A stretch of 15,525 bases of DNA, from NCBI GenBank assembly GCA_025458665.1, contig JALOSG010000038.1, positions 1 to 15,525 on the forward strand. The letters run 5' to 3'. A program made the translations under genes and the position numbers. The notes beneath the pieces are model-generated. The model worked only from the letters and a program-made list of their open reading frames with translations. It made no database searches and was not told the origin of the DNA. This DNA is from Serpentinimonas sp. Its GTDB lineage: Bacteria > Pseudomonadota > Gammaproteobacteria > Burkholderiales > Burkholderiaceae_C. Below are positions 7,607 to 13,848 of the stretch, one piece after another; the first letter of the stretch is position 1, and the number at the start of each line of letters is the position of its first letter.

Positions 7607-7977
7607 GGTTTGAGGCGCTCTTCGTCCTGCCGCAGTTCACCCAGACTGGCGGCAAACCACTGGCGGGAGCGGCGCAGCGCGTTGCGCGCCACGACCGCGC
7701 AGACAACACCCAAGGTGAGGAACAGGGCCGTGAACAGCGCCAGCACCAGCGTGCGGTGGCTGTCCCAGAGCAGCACCGTGACCAGCACGGAGAAGAACAC
7801 CAGCCCCAGGCTCAGCAGAAACAGCGCCGCCAGGCTGGTGAGCAGAAGTACCAGCGCGTCGGTGGTGTGCTCCCGGGCCTCCAGCCCCAGCAGTTCCAGC
7901 CGGACGCGCGCCCAGCGCACAGCGTCCAGCGCCCAGGCCTTCAGGCCGGCGGCGGTGTCCGGACCCGAATCGCTCAT
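7603..7977 (-). CDS. YqjE / phage holin superfamily III-type membrane protein
   Basis: The product is 124 aa. An amphipathic N-terminal helix (~11-35, with LELLGLEAREH) is followed by two strong membrane segments at ~42-69 and ~76-97, then a basic cytosolic tail ending in ELRQDEERLKP. This matches the YqjE family, grouped by fold with 'phage holin family' proteins. In cellular genomes these sit between yqjD and yqjK and are not lysis proteins. The molecular role is not established. The gene begins 22 bp after the DUF883 gene and its stop overlaps the next start, so the three likely form one operon. Confidence 0.85.
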   Translation of the reverse strand: MSDSGPDTAAGLKAWALDAVRWARVRLELLGLEAREHTTDALVLLLTSLAALFLLSLGLVFFSVLVTVLLWDSHRTLVLALFTALFLTLGVVCAVVARNALRRSRQWFAASLGELRQDEERLKP

Positions 7978-7999
7978 GGCAGGAAAGGTGGCTGGCCGA

Positions 8000-8341
8000 T
8001 CAGCGGCGGCCGATCAGCATGCCCAGCACCAGGCCCACGCCCGCGGCAATACCGATGGCGCTCCAGGGGTGCTCGTGCACGTAGTGGTCGGTGGCCTTGG
8101 CGGCCTCGCGGGCACGCACGCGCAGCGCGTCCTCGGCGTCCGCCAGCTTGTGGCGCGCCTCGCGCAGGTTCTCGGTCATGCGCTCCCGCAGTTCGACGAT
8201 CTTCTCGCCCGTCTGGTGCTTGGTGGCTTGCAGCAGTTCTTCTGCGTCGGCAATCACCACTTTCAGGTCAGCTACCAGCTTGTCCTTGGGATCGGTGGCG
8301 GTACTGGCAGAACCGGTGGTGGATTCGGTGGCAGTGTTCAT
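8000..8341 (-). CDS. DUF883 family (ElaB/YqjD-like) membrane-anchored protein
   Basis: The product is 113 aa. After a short Ser/Thr-rich N-terminus, a long charged helix or coiled coil covers ~20-88. It ends in the family-typical HYVHEHPWSAIGIAAGVGLV segment and a single C-terminal membrane helix with Gly-xxx-Gly spacing and a terminal RR. In E. coli, relatives (YqjD, ElaB, YgaM) are stationary-phase proteins anchored in the inner membrane, and some bind ribosomes; applying that here is inference. The start is well supported by an AGGAGG ribosome site. The 83-bp leader carries a 13-bp perfect dyad and two GC-rich hairpins that separate it from aspS, so this gene probably heads its own transcription unit. 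Confidence 0.88.
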   Translation of the reverse strand: MNTATESTTGSASTATDPKDKLVADLKVVIADAEELLQATKHQTGEKIVELRERMTENLREARHKLADAEDALRVRAREAAKATDHYVHEHPWSAIGIAAGVGLVLGMLIGRR

Positions 8342-8370
8342 GGCTTCCTCCTGTGCAAGTTGAACGACAA

Positions 8371-8383
8371 GTCCATTATGGAC
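8371..8383 (-). promoter_or_regulatory. 13-bp perfect dyad upstream of the DUF883 gene
   Basis: GTCCAT and ATGGAC flank a single central base, about 30 bp before the start codon. The spacer is too short for an RNA hairpin, so a DNA-binding site is the more natural reading. CATAAT inside it resembles a -10 hexamer, but I see no matching -35. Operator function is speculative. Confidence 0.3.
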
Positions 8384-8386
8384 CCA

Positions 8387-8435
8387 GGCCCGAAGGCCCG
8401 AGCCGCGGTGGCCAGACCTTAGGGCTACGCCACCG
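8387..8435 (-). other. Two consecutive GC-rich hairpins at the 3' end of aspS
   Basis: The first is a 7-bp perfect inverted repeat, CGGTGGC (8435-8429) with GCCACCG (8412-8406). Its 16-nt loop contains the aspS TAG stop. The second is GGCC (8398-8395) with GGCC (8390-8387) around a TTCG tetraloop closed by C-G. No T-run follows either, so this is not a classical intrinsic terminator. It may mark the transcript end or protect the aspS mRNA. Confidence 0.35.
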
Positions 8436-10218
8436 TGGGATTGCGCAAACGGATGTGAAGTTCACGCAATTGCTTCTCGTCCACCGTGCTCGGGGCCTGC
8501 GTGAGCAGACACTGGGCGCGCTGGGTCTTGGGGAAGGCAATCACATCGCGGATGGATTCGGCCCCGGTCATGAGCGTGATGAGGCGGTCCAGACCAAAGG
8601 CCAGGCCACCGTGGGGCGGCGCGCCGTACTGCAGGGCGTCGAGCAGGAAGCCGAACTTCAGCTGCGCTTCCTCCGCACCAATGTTGAGCGAACGGAACAC
8701 CTTGCTCTGCACGTCGGCGCGGTGGATACGGACCGAGCCGCCGCCCAGCTCCCAGCCATTGAGCACCATGTCGTAGGCCTTGGCCACGCAGCGGCCCGGG
8801 TCGGTGTCCATGTAGTCTTCGTGCCCGTCCTTGGGCGCGGTGAAGGGGTGGTGCACCGCGTTCCAGCGGCCGGCTTCTTCATCGAACTCGAACATGGGGA
8901 AATCCACCACCCACAGCGGTGCCCAGCGGTTCTCGAACAGGCCTTTGGCGCGGGCAAACTCGCTGTGTCCGATCTTCACCCGCAGCGCGCCCATGGCGTC
9001 GTTCACCACCTTGGCCTTGTCGGCACCAAAGAACAGGATGTCGCCGTTCTGCGCGCCAGTGCGCTGCAGGATGGCCGCAATGGCCGCGTCGTGCAGGTTC
9101 TTCACGATGGGAGACTGCAGCCCGTCGCGGCCCTGGGCCACGTCGTTCACCTTGATCCAGGCCAGCCCTTTGGCGCCGTAAATCTTCACGAACTCGGTGT
9201 GCGCGTCGATCTCGCTGCGGCTCATCTCGCCGCCACCCGGAATGCGCAGCGCCACCACACGGCCGTTTTTCATCTGGGCTGGCGCGCTGAAGACCTTGAA
9301 GTCCACATCGGCCATCACGTCAGTGAGCTCGGTGAACTCCAGCTTCACGCGCAGGTCGGGCTTGTCGGAGCCAAAGCGGTGCATGGCTTCGCTGTAGGCC
9401 ATGACGGGAAACTCACCCAGGTCCACGTCCATGGCGTGCTTGAACACGCTCTGGATCATGCCCTGGAACATGGCGCGGATTTCCTCTTCGGTCAGGAACG
9501 AGGTTTCGATATCGATCTGCGTGAACTCGGGCTGGCGGTCGGCGCGCAGGTCTTCATCGCGGAAGCACTTGGTGATCTGGTAGTAGCGGTCATAGCCGGC
9601 CACCATGAGCAACTGCTTGAACAGCTGCGGCGACTGCGGCAGCGCAAAGAAGTGGCCGTCGTGCACGCGGCTGGGCACCAGGTAGTCGCGGGCGCCTTCG
9701 GGCGTGCTCTTGGTGAGCATGGGCGTCTCGATGTCCACAAAGCCGTGGGCGTCGAGGAACTTGCGCACTTCCATGGCCACGCGGTAGCGCAGCATGAGGT
9801 TCTTCTGCATCTGCGGGCGGCGCAGGTCCAGAACACGGTGCGTCAGGCGGGTGGTCTCGCTGAGGTTGTCGTCATCGATCTGGAACGGCGGCGTGACCGA
9901 CGGGTTCAACACCACGATCTCGTGGCACAGCACTTCAATGCGGCCGCTCTTGAGCTGCTCGTTGGTGGTGCCTTCCGGGCGGGCGCGCACCACACCCTTG
10001 ACCTGGATACAGAACTCGTTGCGCAGGCCTTCGGCCAGGGCGAACATCTCGGGGCGGTCGGGGTCGCAGACCACCTGCACATAACCTTCGCGGTCGCGCA
10101 GGTCCACGAAGATCACGCCGCCGTGGTCGCGCCGGCGGTTGACCCAGCCGCACAGGCTGACGGTCTGCCCCATCAGGGCCTCGGTCACCAGACCACAGTA
10201 TTCGGTTCGCATAGCCAT
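8425..10218 (-). CDS. aspS: Aspartyl-tRNA synthetase (probably non-discriminating, Asp/Asn)
   Basis: This is a class IIb synthetase that charges tRNA with aspartate in the cytosol. The product is 597 aa, the bacterial type. An N-terminal OB-fold anticodon-binding domain (~1-110) begins MAMRTEYCGL. Catalytic motif 2 reads YYQITKCFRDEDLRADRQPE, the GAD insertion lies in the middle, and motif 3 (GLAFGLDRLITLMTG) is near the C-terminus. H32 (in RRRDHGG) and G83 (in RPEG) match the His/Gly pair of non-discriminating enzymes. E. coli-type discriminating AspRS has Leu and Lys there. If so, it also makes Asp-tRNA-Asn for the GatCAB amidotransferase; no gat gene is in the window. The ATG at 10218 is favoured by family starts, although an ATG two codons in (10212) is possible. 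fmdB ends 22 bp upstream, suggesting cotranscription. Confidence 0.97.
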   Translation of the reverse strand: MAMRTEYCGLVTEALMGQTVSLCGWVNRRRDHGGVIFVDLRDREGYVQVVCDPDRPEMFALAEGLRNEFCIQVKGVVRARPEGTTNEQLKSGRIEVLCHEIVVLNPSVTPPFQIDDDNLSETTRLTHRVLDLRRPQMQKNLMLRYRVAMEVRKFLDAHGFVDIETPMLTKSTPEGARDYLVPSRVHDGHFFALPQSPQLFKQLLMVAGYDRYYQITKCFRDEDLRADRQPEFTQIDIETSFLTEEEIRAMFQGMIQSVFKHAMDVDLGEFPVMAYSEAMHRFGSDKPDLRVKLEFTELTDVMADVDFKVFSAPAQMKNGRVVALRIPGGGEMSRSEIDAHTEFVKIYGAKGLAWIKVNDVAQGRDGLQSPIVKNLHDAAIAAILQRTGAQNGDILFFGADKAKVVNDAMGALRVKIGHSEFARAKGLFENRWAPLWVVDFPMFEFDEEAGRWNAVHHPFTAPKDGHEDYMDTDPGRCVAKAYDMVLNGWELGGGSVRIHRADVQSKVFRSLNIGAEEAQLKFGFLLDALQYGAPPHGGLAFGLDRLITLMTGAESIRDVIAFPKTQRAQCLLTQAPSTVDEKQLRELHIRLRNPTVA

Positions 10219-10240
10219 GAGATAGTTTGCTTTCAGGTTG

Positions 10241-10561
10241 TCAGGTGCTGGCGGCGGGGGTGGCCGACGGTGCCGCGGCAGGTGCCGCAGGGCTGGCCGC
10301 GCTGGAAGATTCGGTGCTGGCGGCAGCGGGAGATGCGGGAGATGCGGCAGAAGAGGCCGGCGCGCTGGCAGCGCCGCCGCCGTTGCGGAAATCGGTCACG
10401 TACCAGCCCGAGCCCTTGAGCTGGAAGCCAGCGGCCGTGACCTGCTTGGTGAAGGTGGCCGCGCCACAGGCCGGGCAGTCGGTCAGGGGGGCGTCGGAGA
10501 GTTTTTGCAACACGTCCTTGGCATGGCCGCAGGACTCACATTTGTAAGCGTAGATGGGCAT
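10241..10561 (-). CDS. FmdB-family zinc ribbon protein
   Basis: The product is 106 aa. Residues 1-~45 form the FmdB/CxxC-CxxC zinc ribbon that begins MPIYAYKCESCGH, with presumed zinc ligands C8, C11, C29 and C32. A conserved FQLKGSGWYVTDFRNGG segment follows at ~46-62. From ~61 to the end the sequence is a low-complexity tail of Ala, Ser, Pro, Thr and little else. The family is small and functionally poorly defined; its name comes from a proposed regulatory role in methylotrophs. It stands 22 bp upstream of aspS and probably shares its transcript. The tail DNA includes a 9-bp tandem duplication (10326-10343) encoding repeated Ser-Pro-Ala. Confidence 0.93.
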   Translation of the reverse strand: MPIYAYKCESCGHAKDVLQKLSDAPLTDCPACGAATFTKQVTAAGFQLKGSGWYVTDFRNGGGAASAPASSAASPASPAAASTESSSAASPAAPAAAPSATPAAST

Positions 10562-10609
10562 GGCAGTCTCGGGTGCAAAGCACGCACAGATGGATAAGGG
10601 AGTAAGAAG

Positions 10610-10638
10610 GCGCGCAGGCCGGTGTTCACCTGCCGCGC
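10610..10638 (-). other. GC-rich hairpin between ubiB and fmdB
   Basis: CGCG-GCAGG-type and CCTGCGCGC arms (10638-10629 and 10618-10610) pair with one bulged base around a 10-nt loop. The following minus-strand sequence is only pyrimidine-leaning (CTTCTTACTCCCTT). It could be a weak ubiB terminator or a structure in the fmdB leader. It lies downstream of the TATAAT box, so it would be transcribed from that promoter. Confidence 0.35.
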
Positions 10639-10650
10639 GCGCAACCCGCC

Positions 10651-10656
10651 ATTATA
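10651..10656 (-). promoter_or_regulatory. Candidate sigma-70 -10 box (TATAAT) for fmdB-aspS
   Basis: A perfect TATAAT lies 10 bp after the ubiB stop, in the AT-richest patch of the region (AATTTATAATGG). The hexamer 17 bp upstream (TCCGCA, inside the ubiB end) matches TTGACA at only 3 positions. The predicted start near 10644 would give an ~80-nt leader before fmdB. Position and orientation are right; the -35 is weak. Confidence 0.45.
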
Positions 10657-10665
10657 AATTGCCGC

Positions 10666-12219
10666 CTACCAGATGCGGATGCGCAGGAGCACCTGCATGG
10701 CCAGCAGGCCCAGCAGGAAACCCAGGCCGCCGTAAATGATGGTTTGCAACAGGCGGTTGGTCCGCCGCTGCTCGCGCACCAGTTCGTCCAGGTCGCGGCG
10801 CAGGTCGTTGGGGCGCTGGCGCAGGTAGTCGTGCAACAGGCGCGGCAGCTCGGGCACCAGCTTGGCCAGGTGTGGCGCTTCGGCCTTCAGCTGATCGAAG
10901 AACTTGCGTGGCCCGACCTGCTCCAGCATCCACTTTTCCAGGAAGGGCTTGGCGGTGCTCCAGAGGTCCAGGTCGGGGTCGAGTTCGCGGCCCAACCCCT
11001 CGATATTGAGCAGTGTTTTTTGCAGCAGCACCAGCTGCGGCTGGATTTCCACATGGAAACGGCGCGAGGTCTGGAACAGCCGCATGAGCACCAGGCCCAG
11101 CGAAATTTCCTTCAGCGGCCGGTCGAAGTAGGGCTCGCACACCGCGCGTATGGCCGCTTCCAGCTCGTCCACCCGCGTGTGCTTCGGCACCCAGCCCGAC
11201 TCGATGTGCAGTTCGGCCACGCGCTTGTAGTCGCGCCGGAAAAAGGCGGTGAAGTTCTGCGCCAGGTACTCTTTGTCGAACTGCGTGAGCGTGCCCACAA
11301 TGCCGAAATCGAGCGAAATATAGCGCCCGAAACTGCCTGGCTCCACGCTCACCTGGATGTTGCCCGGGTGCATGTCGGCGTGAAAGAAGCCGTCGCGGAA
11401 CACCTGGGTGAAGAAGATGGTGACGCCATCGCGGGCCAGCTTGGCAATGTCCACGCCGGCGCTGCGCAGCCGCTCCACCTGGCTGATGGGCAGGCCCTTC
11501 ATGCGCTCCATGACCAGCACTTCGGCGCGGCAGAATTCCCAGTGCATCTCGGGAATCAGCACCAGATCGAGGTCCTGCATGTTGCGCCGCAGCTGGGCCG
11601 CGTTCGACGCTTCCCGGATCAGGTCCAGCTCGTCGTGCAGGTACTTGTCGAACTCGCCCACCACCTCGCGCGGCTTCAGGCGCTTGCCGTCGGCCGAGAG
11701 CTTTTCCACCCAGCCGGCCATCATGCGCATGAGTGCCAGGTCTTTCTCGATGACCGGCAGCATATTGGGCCGCAGCACCTTGATGGCCACCTCGCGGCCG
11801 TCCTTCAGCTTGGCAAAGTGCACCTGCGCAATGGAGGCACTGGCCACGGGCTTGTGCTCGAAGTCCACAAACACCTCATCGATCGGCTTGCCGTAAGCCC
11901 GCTCGATGGTCTGTACCGCGACTTCGCTGGGGAAAGGTGGCACGCGGTCCTGCAGCAACGCCAGCTCATCGGCCACGTCAGGGGGCAGCAAATCGCGCCG
12001 GGTGGAAAGCACCTGCCCAAACTTCACGAAGATGGGGCCCAGGCGCTCCAGCGCTTCGCGCAGACGCCCGCCGCGGGGGTGGCGCAGGTCGCGCCCCACC
12101 GACAACACGCGGCGCAGGAGGCGTATGGCCGGGTTGGGAAAGCCCGACAACACGAGGTCGTCCAGACCGTAGCGCAGCACCACCCAGGCGATGAAAAAGC
12201 CACGAAAAATGCGCATCAT
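10666..12219 (-). CDS. ubiB: UbiB, ubiquinone biosynthesis kinase-like ATPase
   Basis: UbiB is an ABC1/ADCK-family atypical kinase or ATPase that supports the hydroxylation stage of ubiquinone synthesis at the inner membrane. The product is 517 aa (usual ~520-550). Family features are in order: the KxGQ motif K66-F67-G68-Q69 with STRRDLLPPD following; the Ala-rich nucleotide loop ASASIAQVH (126-134); the invariant Lys K147 in VAIKVLRP; the ExD-type acid at ~197; the catalytic-loop equivalent HADMHPGN (280-287); and DFG at 304-306. A hydrophobic C-terminal anchor lies at ~490-512. The start codon overlaps the ubiJ stop by 4 bp (ATGA), and a second ATG follows at once (MMRIF). Confidence 0.97.
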   Translation of the reverse strand: MMRIFRGFFIAWVVLRYGLDDLVLSGFPNPAIRLLRRVLSVGRDLRHPRGGRLREALERLGPIFVKFGQVLSTRRDLLPPDVADELALLQDRVPPFPSEVAVQTIERAYGKPIDEVFVDFEHKPVASASIAQVHFAKLKDGREVAIKVLRPNMLPVIEKDLALMRMMAGWVEKLSADGKRLKPREVVGEFDKYLHDELDLIREASNAAQLRRNMQDLDLVLIPEMHWEFCRAEVLVMERMKGLPISQVERLRSAGVDIAKLARDGVTIFFTQVFRDGFFHADMHPGNIQVSVEPGSFGRYISLDFGIVGTLTQFDKEYLAQNFTAFFRRDYKRVAELHIESGWVPKHTRVDELEAAIRAVCEPYFDRPLKEISLGLVLMRLFQTSRRFHVEIQPQLVLLQKTLLNIEGLGRELDPDLDLWSTAKPFLEKWMLEQVGPRKFFDQLKAEAPHLAKLVPELPRLLHDYLRQRPNDLRRDLDELVREQRRTNRLLQTIIYGGLGFLLGLLAMQVLLRIRIW

Positions 12220-12776
12220 GCGGCCCCTTGGCTGCCAGCGCCCGGGCTGCGCAGGGGCTGGCGTTGCAAAAAGGCCCGCAATGCAGTGGCCGCCTCGCGC
12301 AGGCGGCTCACCAGGGTGTGCGCCGCAGCGTCACCCAGCAGGCGGGACAGGTCTTCCTCCACGTCCCAGCGCACGTTGTCCACCAGCCAGGCCACCTCGG
12401 CGGCCAGTTGCACATCGCCCTGAATGTCCACCTGCGGGCGCTGCCCCTGCATGAGAGTCTGGGCCAAAGCCACCGGGGAGGTTTCCGGAACGGCCAGCAC
12501 CAGATCGGGGGTCTTCGCGCTGTCGGCCAGGGCCAGCAAACCGGCCGGCGTGGCCTGCATCACCAGCTCCACCCGGCTCCAGGTGGCGCGCACGACCTTG
12601 CCGCTCTGGCGCTTCAGGCGCTCCATGGCCTGGGGCTCCTGCATCAGCACGTGGTTCACCAGCAGCAGCAAGCGGTTGCTGATCTCGGCACGCAGCCAGG
12701 GCGGCGGCTCGGGAACGGCACCGGCCATCTGCTGCAAAAAATCGGCCGGCGGAAATGAAAACGGGGGCTTGTTCAT
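12216..12776 (-). CDS. ubiJ: UbiJ, ubiquinone biosynthesis accessory factor (SCP2-type)
   Basis: UbiJ is a lipid-binding scaffold that partners with UbiK in the soluble Ubi complex for late quinone-ring steps. The product is 186 aa. The N-terminal half contains the helix WLRAEISNRLLLLVNHVLMQ, then an SCP2-like strand region (~58-125). The family-typical stretch IQGDVQLAAEVAWLVDNVRW (118-137) is followed by DVEEDLSRLLGDAAAHTL. The Pro/Gly-rich end is disordered. Identification rests on these motifs and on its place directly before ubiB, as in E. coli ubiE-ubiJ-ubiB. The ATG at 12776 lies in the loop of a 9-bp hairpin, and its only Shine-Dalgarno-like bases (GGGGG) lie in the stem, so translation may be restrained. 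The next in-frame ATG (codon 17) would remove little of the conserved part. Confidence 0.85.
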   Translation of the reverse strand: MNKPPFSFPPADFLQQMAGAVPEPPPWLRAEISNRLLLLVNHVLMQEPQAMERLKRQSGKVVRATWSRVELVMQATPAGLLALADSAKTPDLVLAVPETSPVALAQTLMQGQRPQVDIQGDVQLAAEVAWLVDNVRWDVEEDLSRLLGDAAAHTLVSRLREAATALRAFLQRQPLRSPGAGSQGAA

Positions 12777-12785
12777 AAGCCCCCG
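12757..12785 (-). terminator. Terminator-like hairpin overlapping the ubiJ start codon
   Basis: On the minus strand CGGGGGCTT (12785-12777) and AAGCCCCCG (12770-12762) are perfect 9-bp complements. The 6-nt loop ATGAAC is codons 1-2 of ubiJ. TTTTCATTT follows the stem directly. The hairpin begins 40 bp after the stop of the Tim44-like gene. The shape is that of a Rho-independent terminator or attenuator, but it sits inside the translated region of the next gene. Confidence 0.6.
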
Positions 12786-12799
12786 ATTCTGACGGATAA

Positions 12800-12813
12800 A
12801 GCCCCAGCGGGCT
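12800..12813 (-). other. Small hairpin just after the Tim44-like gene
   Basis: AGCCC (12813-12809) and GGGCT (12804-12800) pair around a 4-nt loop, followed by TTATCC. It is a weak terminator candidate by itself. Its 3' arm GGGGCTT is also fully complementary to AAGCCCC in the distal arm of the next hairpin, so the two structures can compete. Confidence 0.4.
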
Positions 12814-12824
12814 GCGGCGCTGAC

Positions 12825-13829
12825 TTATTGCAGGGCTTGCACCCCGGCCACCAGCCAGCCGCCCTGGCCTTCCTTGGGCCGGGTGATGTTCCAGACCTCG
12901 CGGAAGGGGTTGGGGCCGGCCGACTGGTCTTCCCGGATCAGGCCGGAGAACTCCACACTGGCCATGTACTCGCCGTCCAGTTCTTCAATGCCCAGCAGCT
13001 GCGCCTCCAGCATGACCACCTCGGTCTTGTTCACGGTGGCACCGGTGTGGCTCTCGCGTTCGGCCAGTTGCGCCTCGATCTGGGAGACCATTTCGTCGGT
13101 CATCATGGCACGCAGAGCCGGGATGTCGGCACGGTCCCAGGCGTCCTGCAGGCGCACGAAGTTGCCCTTGGAGGCGCGCAGGAACCCTTCGATGTCGAAG
13201 CCAGCCGGAATGCCCCAGGTTTGCGGGCCACCCAGGGCTGAGCCAATCAGGCTGCCGCCGTTGGCCGGGGTGGCATCGAACGCGGTCTGGGTCCGCTCCC
13301 AGGGACGCGCGGAAGAATCATTGCCCACGTTCTGCGGGCTGTAGGCGCGCGGCGGCTGCGTGGCGCCACCGTCGAAAGCCATCGGGTTGCTGCCCCGGCC
13401 GGCGCCTTGCGCAGCCAGCTGCGGGCCGCTGCCACCCTGGCGCGAACGCATGACAAAACCGATCACGGCCATGACCACCACGGCCAGCAGCGCGAACAGA
13501 AGAATCTGGGCGAAGGCCTCGCCCAAACCCAGCGCCGACGCCAGCCAGGCCAAGCCCAGGCCCGCGGCCAGACCCGCCAGCATGCCGCCCCACGGGCGCG
13601 AAGCCGGCGCGGCGTTGGGCGCCGTCGCCGGGCGCTGAGCCGCGTTCTGGGTCGCACCACTCTGCGTGGGCGACTGCACCGGCGTTCCCGGCTGTGCAGG
13701 CGGCGCACTGCGCTGCACGTTGGTGGACTGTTTACCAAAGGACAAACCACCCCCCAGGCGTTTTTGCGCCAGCGCATCCTGCGAGGACAACACCACGGCC
13801 GCAGCCACCAACACAGCCCAGAATTTCAT
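12825..13829 (-). CDS. Tim44-like domain protein, exported or membrane-anchored
   Basis: The product is 334 aa. A signal-like N-terminus (MKFWAVLVAAAVVLSSQDALA, likely cut near 21) precedes a Gln/Pro/Ala/Thr-rich low-complexity stretch (~37-78). Two hydrophobic segments follow (~82-103 and ~105-127), then a second Gly-rich linker. The C-terminal Tim44-like domain starts near 205: FDIEGFLRASKGNFVRLQDA, a helix with MMTDEMVSQIEAQL, and a beta-rich end with ASVEFSGLIRED and FREVWNITR. The domain is shared with mitochondrial TIM44 and the ribosomal protein mL45, and its bacterial role is poorly known. The start has an AGGAAA ribosome site. It lies 19 bp after ubiE and before ubiJ, so it is probably cotranscribed with ubiE; a link to quinone metabolism is inference. 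Confidence 0.88.
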   Translation of the reverse strand: MKFWAVLVAAAVVLSSQDALAQKRLGGGLSFGKQSTNVQRSAPPAQPGTPVQSPTQSGATQNAAQRPATAPNAAPASRPWGGMLAGLAAGLGLAWLASALGLGEAFAQILLFALLAVVVMAVIGFVMRSRQGGSGPQLAAQGAGRGSNPMAFDGGATQPPRAYSPQNVGNDSSARPWERTQTAFDATPANGGSLIGSALGGPQTWGIPAGFDIEGFLRASKGNFVRLQDAWDRADIPALRAMMTDEMVSQIEAQLAERESHTGATVNKTEVVMLEAQLLGIEELDGEYMASVEFSGLIREDQSAGPNPFREVWNITRPKEGQGGWLVAGVQALQ

Positions 13830-13848
13830 GATGTACGTTTCCTGTCTT

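Noticed and set aside
7603..7977. Prophage holin, because the protein resembles 'phage holin family' members
   Set aside because: No phage genes are nearby. It sits between yqjD- and yqjK-type genes, which is the normal cellular context of the YqjE family.
7756..10419. Very long plus-strand open frame (~890 codons) opposite aspS and the yqj genes
   Set aside because: It is a mirror of strongly conserved minus-strand genes in high-GC DNA. The translation is His/Gln/Arg-rich with no domain, and the opposite genes are certain.
10744..12423. Plus-strand open frame (~559 codons) opposite ubiB and ubiJ
   Set aside because: It is antisense to ubiB with intact kinase-like motifs, and the plus frame has no recognisable domain or ribosome site.
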